Shown: positions 36,232 through 48,865 of the stretch, in pieces
How positions within the stretch are numbered: the first letter of the stretch is position 1
How the letters are laid out: each line of letters begins with the position of its first letter
Source of the DNA: Erpobdella octoculata
Lineage: Eukaryota > Annelida > Clitellata > Hirudinida > Erpobdellidae
Length of the DNA stretch: 64,000 nucleotides
Direction of reading: 5' to 3'
Assembly: GCA_963978895.1 (NCBI GenBank)
Contig: OZ022246.1
Coordinates: forward strand, 9,143,294-9,207,293
Translations under genes and position numbers: made by a program
Notes under the pieces: model-generated
The model's database searches: none
Seen by the model: only the letters and a program-made list of their open reading frames with translations
Told to the model about the DNA's origin: nothing

Positions 36232-39200
36232 CACTGATCTCTATAATATAACTGGATTGCGCTTAGACCTAGACCTGCCTGGGAGTTGCCGCTGGTTGCC
36301 ATTTTGAAACTCTTAGGCCACGCCTACCTACCTGATGCTGTTGACGGAATATTTTTTTAAGTGTAAAAAAAACTAACCCATAAAAACAAAGTTTTTATTA
36401 TAAATCCTTTATATACGATCCTAGATTTTTAAAATTTGGTGTTTTTTGAAAAACTTAATTATACAATATCCTATCAAACTGAAATTTTAATAGATTCAAT
36501 TGTCTCGCAGCCCAAGTCAATGTGCCAAATTTCAGCTCGATCGGATAACGGGAAGTGAGTTAATTTTGAGACTCAAAGTTTGTGACCGACAGGAAGACAG
36601 ACAGACAGACGGGAAGACAATCGAAAATAATATAAAGGATTTAAATACCGAATTGCGCTGTTAGTAATTGCTTTAATAAACAATATAAGAGAGCAAAGCA
36701 GTCATTTTATTTGTTGTAAATACTAGCAAAGTTTATTTGCCGCCAGGGCTACCTATATTTAACAACACTGCCGCAAAGCGTTTGGCTGAGCAACCCTATT
36801 ACTGCCTAAATAATTTAATGTGAGCCTCAAACTCATGTTGAAAGGTTTAAAAAATAGTTTTTGTTTAAGTTTTAAGTTCGCAAAGATGAAATGTAGAATT
36901 TCTAACTTTGTTTCTAGCTTCGTTGAATGCTAGGAAAGCAGTAGCACAAAAATTAAATAAAAGTTAATTGATACATTTTTAAAGACAATTTAAACAAAAA
37001 ACATAATATGCAAACAACCATTTAATCGTACAATTTATTTTCACAAGGATATTTCGATTTTAAGATCATGAATCGCAACATCAGTTCAGCCTTGTTAAAG
37101 CATCCAAAAAGTGTAGTCTGGTAGATTTAGCATTTGGTACGGAAATTTTAATAGACAAGCCAAAAAGTACATTAAACTATAGTATTTGTTATAACTAAGA
37201 GCTGGAAAGAAATACCAGACACAGATCAGTCCCTAAAAAAAGTTATTAGCAAAAGAAGTTGCTCAAAACTCGCGAATCTGTTTATTAACGCCAACCAATC
37301 AAAAGCCAGCTTTTTCTATTTCTGCGTAAAAAGTGACGCTTAATTTACAAATTATCTCCACGAAATTTAAACTTTTTACGCTCAAATGCTCATAAAACAG
37401 TTTAGTTATTTATTTCTATGTTTTTTTAACGAAATTTTTATTTTCAGTTTGCTTATGGAGCTGCCCGAAGAATGTTGTTGATTATAAATGCTTAAAGGCT
37501 TAAACTGCCTTGAAACTAGTTTAACTCCTATGTATAAACGATTATGTACACTCAACTAGTCTACGTTTTCGAAGTTCTCCAGTATTTGAAAAGCAATGCA
37601 ACCTGAAAACCCAACCTTATTTGAAAATAGCTGAAGGTGGTGCCGGTTATGGGAATCGTACCAATTTTTAAAGGAAGACCATGCTTTTGACCACTTTTTA
37701 AAGGAAGACATCTTAAAAACAAGAAATTTATCAAACATTGGTTTTTAGAACAACATAAATTTTAATTCTAAAAACAAAGTATAAGTTTCAACTTATTAAA
37801 TAATTATAATAATAACTGTTATCTAGCTTCAAAAATCATTATATTGAGCACAATTCAGTCAAGCAGAAGAGTCAGATCTTCATCCATGACTTTACTTCTT
37901 GTGTCCACCACACATATCAAGAGTGTTGTAGACAGAAGGTTCGGGGCTGCCAGACTGAGAATGGTTTGCCAGCTGCTGTTACATTGGCTTACACTTCAGT
38001 TCTTCCGAAGAGACATTATAAACACTAAACACTGACTAACACCACTTTAAACATTGTCAAATTTTAATTCAATTCAGAGACACTGTTAGCAGCTTTTGTC
38101 GTGCTGGCTGAAGTAATGTGGGAAGTATAGATTATGAGGATTTTGTAGATAAATAATGCACATCATATCATAGTCAAATTGTTTGCTGTTTATTATAACA
38201 CACAAGCAAACAGTTTTGACATTGAGACAATGCTTAGCAATATCCTCATGTGCAGAAGAACTTGTTACAACAATAATAGACGTGTAACTGGAGGAAAGAT
38301 ACAAGAGCTATTTTAATAAGTTATTAATAACCATCAAAACCCTGCAGAACAAAGAAGACATTTTCTCAAGAACTTGATAAGTTTCTATATATCACTTTAA
38401 ATAAAAATGTAATAACTGCTCACATTGGCCAACTCTGACATTTACACATATTTTACTATTATAGATATTATTTACAAGACCACTAATATAAAGTCAGTTA
38501 TCTTAAACTTTGTCACAGCAACATTTACAAGCTTATACAAGAACCTTCAAAACTGTTTTAAGAGCATCAAATTTTTTGCCAATTTAAAGAATAAATACAT
38601 CCAACAACAAAGACTGATTTTGAGCAAGCCTAACTAAAATAGTATCTCATCGATTTTAACAGTTTTTTTCATACAGGCCTTCACATATATTGCCCTTAAA
38701 CATATCTACTTCAAGATTATCAGTATGAAGAGATTTATTACAAACTTTACCATAGCAATATTTACAGGCAGATACAATGTAGCTCATATTTAAAACATCA
38801 ACAACTTTTAAAAGAGCATATGCTTTTTTTAAAAATTTCACATTTACCACTTATACAATAATTAGGCTATCTGGGCTATCAGGTGCTGCCTTTATGTCAG
38901 TATTAATGAGACACAACTTAAAATCTATTTTTCCCAGCTCCATCTGTCATTGTCTAAGAAATACTTCAATTTCATTTCCTGAAAATGAGTTTTCAAATCA
39001 TGCATTTTCAGTTGAGGTAGCTTTCCAGGAATAATTTTTGAACTACTTTATATTTGGCTGGAATAATTGTTTATTGTGTGGAAAACTTAGATCTTAAATT
39101 CTTTTTATTGGAGCTAGATCAGCTAGCTACTAGAACTAAAACTAACACAAGGTTTGGGCTGATTATTTTTCTTTGCTTTGTTATTTACTTATGTATACAA

Positions 39201-39998
39201 ACATCATTTATAGAGTTAAACTGTCAATTAAAATTGTATCTCCAATTACAGTTGCAGAATTCAATAGAGAAGTTTTCCCATCTTGTTTCAATATTTAGAT
39301 TATTTTAAGTTTGTCTTCAGTAGCAGATTTACACACAACGCACTCCATTGCGATATTAGTTACATTTAGATTAGAAAATGTGCTAACTACAATACAAACT
39401 TACCATAACCAAACTTAACAGACGTAATAACACGAATAAAAGAAAATAAAAAAAATACCAGAATGACTGACAAAAGACAAGACAAGATTGACCGAAGAAA
39501 AACCTATGTACTATGCTATACAAACTATACAATTATACAACTATATAAATGAATAGGAAATTAAAAAAAACGCTGCCAAGAATCCAAAATCGTCCAAATC
39601 AAAATCGAAGGCTTAAATAATAAATTAAGATATTGAAGAGAAATCGAATTCAAACGCGATAAAACCGGCAATGCAAAATGAATACAAAGACAACGCAAAT
39701 ATAGCATAGAAAACGAGCCTTTATTGAATTCTTATTGGCTGAGCGCATAGATATCTATGGCTGAGCGAGTAAATATGTTACTGCGCGTAACGCGACATTG
39801 TCTTACGTAATGAGACAAAAGAGTACGCCTAAAATCATTAATAACTAGAGTACCATAACTGCTCATTCGTGGTATCTTCATACAGACATTCTACAACATA
39901 TTCTCTATTGAATGGTATAAAAATTGGCTTGTCTATTAAAATTTCCGATATTGCCTCGAAAAACTGCTAGATCTACCAGTCTATTATAGAGATCAGTG
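36232..39998. mobile_element. P-like DNA transposon candidate, non-autonomous or decayed
   Basis: Termini CACTGATCTCTATAATA (36232-36248) and its exact complement (39982-39998) are inverted. Similarity runs a few bases further (ACTGG). Both sides carry GTCCTGCC (36224-36231, 39999-40006), a perfect 8-bp duplication resembling the GC-rich P-element target. Inside are only short readings. A diverged duplicated segment (about 38510-38590 and 38735-38840) reads on the minus strand as a Cys-rich stretch (SACKYCYGKVC). A GACAGACAGACAG repeat lies at 36595-36615. No transposase domain was recognised, so the superfamily call rests on termini and target alone. Confidence 0.6.
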
Positions 39999-40161
39999 GT
40001 CCTGCCAAAAGATTCAACCTGTCTCTGATTGTTTGATCAGAGATGTGATTTCTTTCTTTTTCCATGTATTTCTTTTGAAGAGACTCACCAATAAATCGGT
40101 GGCAGGCAAACAACAAACAACTTCTAGTTTTTAACAAAATTTAATAATTTAATTAACTTAA

Positions 40162-42000
40162 CCCTTTCAGACCCATTGACTCCATTTGGAGTCAAGACCT
40201 ATAATAATTTTTTAGTCATAATTAGTGTGCGCTGATATAATTTTAAATGTTGGATATTACTTGTAAGATATTTTCTATGATCTCTGGTAATTTTAAATTT
40301 TTAATTAACTAAATGGCGTTGCAATAGTTATCATTTATTAACTGGTTGTCTGCTAGGAAATTTTTGCGAATTTTAAATTTTTTTTAAAGTTATTCAAATT
40401 TTCTGGAAACAGGTAAGATAATTATTTTAATGACCGTACTTAATCCAAGAACCAGATAGAATCGTTTGGAAATAGTTTAATTTGAAATAAGTTAGGTAAA
40501 TTTTGGTTTTTGTCATTGACTCCAAATGGAGTCTATGGGTCCGTAGGGTAAGAAATGGGAATATAGTACAGATTAGGAATTTTTTTCATTTATGTATATA
40601 AATGTTGCTTTCTGAAAATAAAATGTGATATAAAAATAAAATAAACATACAATATTCAATATATAAGCATACAATTAAAAAATATATGCAATATATACAA
40701 AGTATACATAGATTTGAGAGGAAATAGAGCTTATTGTAGAAAGATAATCATGGATTGTATCGTTGAACGTCGGCGAACTATATCTGGATGATTGGCAACT
40801 CAAATTGTCCTGCTACCGGATGCAGACAGATCCAGACAATGAGTAATCATCAGATGAAGACATATAGTGAATGACAAAAGTTTATCATCAGAAATAGAGG
40901 ATTGCAGTTCTTCATCCGAAGATGACATATCCTTTCAAACTATTGCGCAAACACCAAAACAGCACAGAAATCAGTCGGACCAAATAAAAAAACTAAGCGT
41001 GCATTTAGGTGGCGGAAAACTAAGCAACCACTGCAACGAGATATGATCTGGAAATCTTCATTGATTGATCCACCAGCTGAAATACCGAATCCTATTGAAT
41101 ACTTCCATAAATATTTTACCCATGAACTAATACAGCACAGTTGATCAAACTAATTTTTACGCTGTGCAAAATGGATCCAGCTTCAGAACCGATCGAGATG
41201 AAATTGAGGAATATCTGGGTAATTTGGTGAAGATGGGCATTGTGCATATGCTTTGATACCAAATGTATTGGGCGACAGAAACAAGGTTTGCTCCAGTGGC
41301 AGATGTGATGAATAAAAACCAATTTGCTGAGCTCCAGAAATTCATTCATTTGAATGCTAACTTTTTGGTTGTCACCGATCGGGATCACTCACTATCTGAT
41401 AGGTATTTCAAGGTTCGACCCATGCTGACTATGTTACGTGATGCTTGTCTGCAAACTGAGCCAGAAGAAAAGAAAACTAACTGTTGTCAACTTGTCAAGG
41501 CGGTACGACAACATTGGCCACTTTCCAGCTCACAAGAGCCAAAACAGCAACTCATACAGAAATGATAAAGTTCAATTGCCATTTATGTGTAACTAAGGAC
41601 AAAACTGTTTTATTATCTTTTATACAAAGTAGTGCATCCATGAAAAAAAACTGGGTTATGATTTATTTTATAGAAAGTAGTTATTTCTGCTAACAAAGGC
41701 CAAGAAATGTTTTAATAATTTGTATGAAAAAGATGCATTAGTTGTTTAATAATTAATATTTGCTTTATTATTTGCTTTGAATTAACATATAATGTTGAAA
41801 AAATAACCAGAAGTTAAGAGACACATTTTTCATTACTTTACCTTTTAGACCCATTGACTCCAAATGGAGTCATGGAAATAATCCAAATAACGGTTGTGCA
41901 AAAAAATTTTTTTTTATGAAACGTCTTTATTGACTCAATTTCATCAGAAGTAAGTTAAAAAAATTTCATTTCACTTTTTTATAATTCGGGATTCAAATGG
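40162..42000 (+). mobile_element. piggyBac element relic between TTAA sites
   Basis: TTAA at 40158-40161 precedes CCCTTTCAGACCC. At the other end, the complement of CCATTTGAATCCC is followed by TTAA (42001-42004). The palindrome TTGACTCCAAATGGAGTCAA, or a near copy, occurs three times (40175-40195, 40516-40534, 41853-41872) as subterminal motifs. The interior carries transposase remains. Confidence 0.8.
40800..41570 (+). pseudogene. piggyBac transposase remnant
   Basis: After an acidic stretch (near 40840-40930) the readable parts include FHKYFTHELI, then GNLVKMGIVHML and YWATETRFAPVADVMNKNQFAELQKFIHL (41263-41360). This is the region of PGBD transposases between the dimer-forming N-terminal part and the first catalytic Asp. 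It is followed by a DRYFKVRPML segment. Stops and frame changes near 41130 and 41255, and loss of everything after about 41570, leave no catalytic triad. Confidence 0.7.
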
Positions 42001-42133
42001 TTAAAAGAAGCAATAGATTATTTTCAATTTAATTATTTTAGAATTTCAATTAATTAGAGTTTTTAAATTAGTTTTTTATCTATAATTCAACGGAGCGTAA
42101 AGTTCTGCAACAAGCAGCCGTAGCAATAGTATA

Positions 42134-42183
42134 AAAAACCAAAACAAAGTTATTAGTGTACTAATAACTTTGTTTTGGTTTTT
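42134..42183. repeat. 50-bp near-perfect palindrome
   Basis: Two 24-bp arms with no mismatch, separated by GT. The left arm begins AAAAACCAAAACAAAG. RNA from either strand would form a long hairpin. No terminator context or coding region adjoins it. Confidence 0.85.
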
Positions 42184-42533
42184 ACTGTTTTTTAAGCAAT
42201 GTTTTTATTGGGTTCTCATTTCTATGGTCATTTAAAAGTTTCTCATATCTGTCATGCTTCCATATCAAGTACTTAGGAGAGTGGTATAAGTTGTTTTATA
42301 AATGTTATGTTGTGGTTTTTATATGCATTTTGAAAATTATGACAAGGATTATAAAGCAGTGCTTCATTGTCTATGTCTTCAGAATTTCTTTGAAATTAGA
42401 AACATTTCTAAATCGATTGAGAGATTGTTTCAAAGTAAAATTTTAAATAACTATTACTCTGTTAAACAGGTTATAGATGTGTTTAGCTTAAAACAAGTCA
42501 CATTGAATATAGCTTAGCAAGATTTCAAGTGGT

Positions 42534-43150
42534 TTAGATAGTAGAGAGTGACACGGGGACAACATTTCTTCCCCATCCCAACCCCGCAAAGATAACTCTC
42601 TTCCCGTCCCCTCACTGTCTCCTCGCCCCATGTCCTCAATATCTGTCCCCGTCCCCTACCCATCCCCGCAGCTATCATTCCCAAACCCTCATTGTCCCCG
42701 CATTTAAAATTTTTATGCAAGTTTATTTTGAAGTTAAATTGGGTTAAACGTGCTTTATCCGATGAGGATATGACTCTTGTTGAAGTAGTACTCTGACTGA
42801 ACATATTTGTTATTTTGTTGCTGGAAACAGAATTTATTTTTTTACCGCACTTTTTGTGTGCTTTTAGTCCGCTGGTGCCATCTCGCGATTTCCATTTCAG
42901 TAGCGAGTCACAATGAATGCATTGAACCACTGATGTAAATGCGTCATCAATAAAAACTTTTAAAAAACTTGGCCAAACATCACTAGTGTCTTGACATTTG
43001 TCGAATCGCGAGCGTTCACTTTTAATTGAAATTAATTTTTCGATATCACAATTTTCCATTTCCATGTTATTTAAAACTACAAGCGAAAATGTACTATTGA
43101 AATTAAACCGATTCAAGACCAAGACATTCAAAAAGAAAGATAGTCCGGTA
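42534..43150 (-). pseudogene. hAT relic with N-terminal BED zinc finger
   Basis: The minus-strand frame (42514-43131) contains SDVWPSFLKVF, VQCIHCDSLLKWKS and TSGLKAHKKC: the aromatic, Cys-x2-Cys and His...Cys pattern of a BED finger, as found at the N terminus of hAT transposases. About 60 residues later the reading becomes a translation of a CCCCGTCCCC-rich repeat (42550-42690) typical of hAT subterminal DNA. The element is therefore internally deleted, joining the first exon to the far terminus. The exact termini were not determined. Confidence 0.6.
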
Positions 43151-43399
43151 GAATGAGCTAATAGTCCAGCTGAAATAAAACAAGTAAATTAAAAACGAAT
43201 TTTTAAAACCCAATGCTTTTATATGTAGGTAATTAAAACACAAATTTTGCAATCAATTTTTTCTTATATTACTCTTTTATTTTATATTAAAGTCGAAATA
43301 TCTTAATTATATCGAAATATCGAAATTAATTAAAATTAACTAAATTAATTGACTTATTGTAAAACTAATAATTGAATATTGCATTGTCTTCTATTTTGA

Positions 43400-43600
43400 G
43401 CATGTATGCAAAATTTGAAAAAAATCTATCATCAGGAAGTGACTCAAAAATTGATTGCAAGATTTGAAACAGACAGAGAAACAAACAGACAGACAGAGAA
43501 ACAGAGACGACGAGTTAATAAAAGCATTGGTAAAAAATGGCATTATTGGAAGCAAAGCAATTAGATATTTTGTTTTGTAGGTAAATGTGTTAGCAACAAT
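43400..43600 (+). repeat. Dispersed repeat with ACAGACAGACAGA tract
   Basis: A GACAGACAGACAGA tract preceded by a GATTTGAAACAGACAG-type lead resembles sequences near 36590-36615 and 48655-48680. The 3' part (43539-43594) matches 10269-10325. Its class is unknown to me. Confidence 0.5.
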
Positions 43601-44570
43601 TAGTTAAAAATCCACCCTTCCAACTCATCGTATAAAAAAATTACAGACGATTTTCAAATTCGGCCTTAAAATCGGTAAAATAATTCAATATTCCAGCTCT
43701 TTTAATCCAATTAAATGAAAATAACTAACATTTAAGCTGAAAGCTTTATTGTTACTTATTGCATGATATACAAGCTTTACAAATTATCAATGAAAATAAA
43801 AAAAGTCAATACAAATACAAATAAACTGATTTATTGTGCCGTTTTTGACTAAAATATACAATATATCAGCTTTTAAAATCTATTTAAATAAAAATAACTC
43901 AACCTATAGATGAAAACTTTATTTTTACCTAATGCAAAATTTGTCTTCCAACATTATATACGGATACAAATAAACTGATGTATTATGCCGTTTTTCACTA
44001 AATGTGCAAGAAAATTAAGATTAATATGAAAATTGCTTGTTACATACTATTTAATATACACATATTAAAAAGCATACATATACATCCATAAATAATTTCC
44101 AATTTCAACATACAATAAAAAAAACAGAAAAACGACAAAAACACCTAAAAATAACATTCTTTTGTATTTCCTGCCCTGGGTTCCTCTGTCTGTGTTAAAG
44201 TGGAAGTTAAAGTTAAAGTTAAAGTGGAAAAAATACAAGACATGTCATTAGGGTTCAAATCAATAATCGGAACCATCCTTATGTCTGATGTTGATCTGAA
44301 ATCTCCGTCAGGTTTACGCCAGCTAGTGAGTGAGGCTGGTAGATTATATTATAAGATGCGCTGAAGTTCCTTCGATATATTACGAGAACTTGTGTAATTT
44401 TTTTGTTTATTTATTTGGCATAAAAAATCTTTTCAACATGAAACAAGTTCAAAAATTAAAATAAATACAAACAACTTAATTTTATAGAGAACGAGAAGTA
44501 CTCAAAAGATCATCCGAAGAGGTAAATCTCGCTTGAGGATAACTCATGCAGGCGAGACATTCACAAATAA
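43601..44570. other. AT-rich spacer, no recognised gene
   Basis: Diverged direct similarity is visible between about 43680-43870 and 43880-44010 (ATAAACTGATTTATTGTGCCG and similar). Otherwise nothing is seen. Confidence 0.4.
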
Positions 44571-45612
44571 ATTGTATATCATAGGTAGATCATAGGTTGT
44601 ATATAGGTAGATCATAGGTTGTATATAGGTAGATCATAGGTTGTATATAGGTAGATCATTCAACAAATAAATTGTATATAGGTAGATCATTCAACAAATA
44701 AATTGTATATAGGTAGATCATTCAACAAATAAATTGTATATCATAGGTAGATCATTCAACAAATAAATTGTATATCATAGGTAGATCATTCAACAAATAA
44801 ATTGTATATCATAGGTAGATCATAGGTTGTATATAGGTAGATCATAGGTTGTATATAGGTAGATCATAGGTTGTATATAGGTAGATCATTCAACAAATAA
44901 ATTGTATATAGGTAGATCATTCAACAAATAAATTGTATATAGGTAGATCATTCAACAAATAAATTGTATATCATAGGTAGATCATTCAACAAATAAATTG
45001 TATATCATAGGTAGATCATTCAACAAATAAATTGTATATCATAGGTAGATCATAGGTTGTATATAGGTAGATCATAGGTTGTATATAGGTAGATCATAGG
45101 TTGTATATAGGTAGATCATTCAACAAATAAATTGTATATAGGTAGATCATTCAACAAATAAATTGTATATAGGTAGATCATTCAACAAATAAATTGTATA
45201 TCATAGGTAGATCATTCAACAAATAAATTGTATATCATAGGTAGATCATTCAACAAATAAATTGTATATCATAGGTAGATCATAGGTTGTATATAGGTAG
45301 ATCATAGGTTGTATATAGGTAGATCATAGGTTGTATATAGGTAGATCATAGGTTGTATATAGGTAGATCATTCAACAAATAAATTGTATATCATAGGTAG
45401 ATCATTCAACAAATAAATTGTATATCATAGGTAGATCATTCAACAAATAAATTGTATATCATAGGTAGATCATTCAACAAATAAATTGTATATCATAGGT
45501 AGATCATTCAACAAATAAATTGTATATCATAGGTAGATCATTCAACAAATAAATTGTATATCATAGGTAGATCATTCAACAAATAAATTGTATATCGGTA
45601 GATCATTCAACA
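44571..45612. repeat. Higher-order tandem array, 230-bp period
   Basis: Three related units occur: A (22 bp, ATAGGTAGATCATAGGTTGTAT), B (31 bp) and C (34 bp), the last two sharing GATCATTCAACAAATAAATTG. They are ordered A3-B2-C3, which sums to 230 bp. This block starts at 44581, 44811 and 45041, and a variant of four A units and seven C units starts at 45271. Confidence 0.92.
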
Positions 45613-45785
45613 AAAAAATCTTAAAATGGTAAAAAAATGACTCAAATATATTCTAAGATGAAAAAATAACTTCATAACATCCATTCAACTACAACAAAAA
45701 AAGTCATGGTATGGAAAATATTAAACAGGCGTATCTAAGAAGTGCGGGTACTGTCAATAGATTCTACTTTTGTATACTTCAGTTC

Positions 45786-47493
45786 CTATACGGTTTTGCT
45801 TTCATAATTATCAATGATGTAACGACACATATTGTGCCTAGAACGTAAAATATCTAAAAAATCTTTTCTTATTTTGAGAAATATCAGTTTTTTTGATCGA
45901 TAAACTGCATGCAAAAATGTAGTAATGTGTGGCAAGGGGTCTTTACTAGAGAGATAATAAGCCTGGTAAAGAGCATAAACACAACGTAATAAATGGTTTA
46001 ATGCTATATCCTGTGATCTATTCAAAGCTGCAATCAGTATTAGCATCCACCGTTCGTCATTCAAAAGCATTTTAACATTTGCAGCTCCTTTTTCCATTCC
46101 GAGCTCATTAAGCTTGTGGATAATGATTGGCACAAAATTAAAAGTTCTTTTGAAAAGTATTGTTTTTGGGGCGTTTTTGTTAAAATATAAGTTCATATAC
46201 ATTTGAGCTTTTTTAACTTTAAGGCCTCTTGATACAAATGTTACAAAAACCTTTAAAAAACAAATGTCAGCAAAATCTGTGTAATTGTAATAAACCAATC
46301 CCTTGTAAAAAATTTCCAAAATGCAATCAAACTGTAAAAATTGCTGTGTAGGCAAAATATTACTAAAAAACGTTGCACACTTTTCATAACATTTAGCGTT
46401 TTTCAAAGATATTTTTAGTAGTTCAATTATACCTTCAGAGGTTAAAGGAAAAGCAGTTGTTCCTGAATTCGAAGCTGGTATTGAAATTGAACCAGAAGAC
46501 AAATTAAGCAAATTTTTCTCAGATATAATTCCTAAATAATCAAAACTTCTCATTTTCAACCACGAACAAGTTGGATCCCCATGATCGCCCATCAGAACAG
46601 TAAAACTTACATCAATGTATTTTAAATTTGGTAGGCTTTTTAAGATTTTAGTCATTTCTGTATCTATTATCTTGGCAACATTCGTTATTGCTGATATCTA
46701 AGCTTTTTAGCTGAACCAAACATGATATAGCTATGGCCAAATACTTAAACGTTCCCCCTATCATTTCTGTTAAACTTAAGTTTTCAATATTTTTAAATGT
46801 TTTAATGGTTTTTAAAAGTGAAGGAGTCAAAACCAGGTTAGATAAAATTAATTGTTTAAGCTTTTTTACCGAAAATGAAATGTTCAGTATTTTAAATACA
46901 TCGACCATTTTAGTGCCAACAACAGACAAAGAAAGTTTTTTCAAATTTGGACATAACCGTTTAAAAGAATTGTTAGTGTTACATAAGCAGCACATCGGCT
47001 GGATGATAGCGGGATCACACTTCAACTCACAACATATTTCCAACTCCAGAGTAATGAGATTGTCACACATGAATGGAAGATTTGTAATGATTAAATGACT
47101 CAACGCAATAAATGGGGAAGCAGCATCAAAATATTCAAACTTTATAGAAATTATGGAAGGAGATTTGTTTTCCAGAATGTTTTCCATTGGAGCAAGTTTA
47201 GTCCAATTGTTTGTCCTTATAACAATATCTTGAAAACTGCTTTCTTTTGATTCAATCATACATGGTAATGTATAAAACAATGATATTGGTTGGTTAATTT
47301 CATAACTTTTTTCTATGACATTCTTAACCATTGAGTAAGTTAGGTTTAAACCTTTTTTGACTTTGTATCGAAGACCTGTGCGTTGAAAATAATTGTCTTC
47401 AGAAAGTTCAAGAAAAATAATTTTAAACCTATAAACAGAAAAACATTCACAGAGTTGTTTGAGTGATTTAGGTTGATTTACAATTCGATTCAT
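45786..47493 (-). pseudogene. Leucine-rich-repeat protein gene, single exon, split by one frameshift
   Basis: Two minus-strand frames abut: 46648-47493 (281 codons, with start) and 45786-46655 (289 codons). The first shows LRR strands (CDNLITLELEICCELK, LKKLSLSVVGTKM, LKQLILSNLVL, IENLSLTEMIGG, LKSLDISN) and the second opens with another (LPNLKYIDVSFTVL), so one protein of about 570 residues changes frame around 46650-46680. The C-terminal 250 residues are helical and recall the ARM-like part of ZYG11/ZER1 CUL2 receptors, a guess only. No intron signal fits at the junction. It is either a recent pseudogene or an assembly error. Confidence 0.6.
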
Positions 47494-47837
47494 AATTACT
47501 CTTTTAGATTTATTTTATAGTGTATTATTATTTTTGATATTTGATTGAAATTATTATTATAATTATAGCAAGCCAAGAAATGGTACAATGCTCAAAAATA
47601 TCAATAGATAATTTTGATAATTAATAACATAACTTATTATGCTAGGAATTTAGTAGTATTCACTTTCAAAAATATAATTTAAAACCCCTTGATAAAAATT
47701 TTCTATGTAAAATAAACCATAGACAAATAAAGCGAACTAGTTTTATTATTAATTTAAATAATAACATGCTGCGCAAACGTCTAGGTTTATTGAATATCGT
47801 TAGAAAATCTATTTACATATTCTACATAAATTGCTCC

Positions 47838-48300
47838 CTGGACCCACTACCAACATGGATGATCAAGTAATGCTCTAGTGAACTGGCACCGATTGTGACA
47901 TTTCTGGTAAATTTATCGCTAGAGCAAGGACAGTTTCCTTTGCCCAGAAAAATGCTGTCATCACACCGATCCTGAAGAAGCCGAATCTAGACCCGTTCAA
48001 CACCGGTAACTACCGCCTAATCTCGAATCTGTCTTATCTGTCGAAACTACTGGAACGGTGCGTAGCCGCCCAGATAAACATCTACCTCAGTGAAAACAAC
48101 CTTCTCCCGATGTTTCAGTCGGCGTACAGAAATCAGCACTCCACCGAAACTGCTGTCCTGATCGGTACTGTCTGATATTTATGCTGTGGCTGATTCGGGT
48201 CGGATCACGCTACTGGGACTTCTGGACCTCTCCGCTGCATTCGACACTGTTGACCATCAAATTTTGGTCAACAGGCTTCATTTCTCGTATGGTTTTGCTT
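47838..48300 (+). pseudogene. L2-type reverse transcriptase fragment
   Basis: Readable blocks in two frames: LDPLPTWMIK, LERCVAAQINIYLSENNLLPMFQSAYRNQHSTETAV, then LLDLSAAFDTVDHQILVNRL. These are the fingers and first palm motifs of an L2-like element. One frame change falls near 48170. It is truncated before the YADD block. A fragment with L2-style sequence lies on the other strand at 59345-59870. Confidence 0.7.
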
Positions 48301-48737
48301 ATCAGAATGCTTTACAATGTAAAGCTGCATTTATCTTTCATGTAAATAAAAGATATTGAATTAATTTTAATTAAATTTCTATTTAATAAGCAAACAAAAG
48401 CTTCTGATTTATTTGTGTATGCATCAGATGAAAAAACAAAAAATATGGTGTATCCACAATCACTCGAATAATAAGTTTTCAAACAACTTATTATAGTCGC
48501 TAGATGGCAGGAATTAATTTGATTTGAATAATTTTAATTGATTTAAGACCTAATTCATGTCGGAAACATACAATTCATGTATTGTCATCCAGAATGAGGC
48601 TTTCCTGAAAGTTCTAGGTGGTCGAAAAGTGTGTAAATTTTTGTTTCTAAGATTTGATCACCACAGACAAACAAACAGAGAGACGAGTGAAGTTAAATAA
48701 AAATGCATCGAAAAAACATTTAATAAAAGCATTTAGA

Positions 48738-48865
48738 AGAGGTTAGGGTTAAGGTTAGCAGTAGGGTGTTAGGGTTAGGGTTAGAGTTAGCATCCCACTA
48801 GTTACTTCGTTATGGTTAAGATTACCATCCAACTAGTTATTTTGTTAGGGTTAGGATTAGGGTCA
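48738..48865 (+). repeat. Interstitial telomere-like TTAGGG patch
   Basis: Degenerate GTTAGGGTTAGGG stretches alternate with a repeated ~45-bp sequence containing CATCCMACTAGTTA (two to three copies). Confidence 0.6.

Noticed and set aside
44571..45612. CRISPR-like look of regular repeats
   Set aside because: The spacers are not unique, the whole array is periodic at 230 bp, and the genome is animal.
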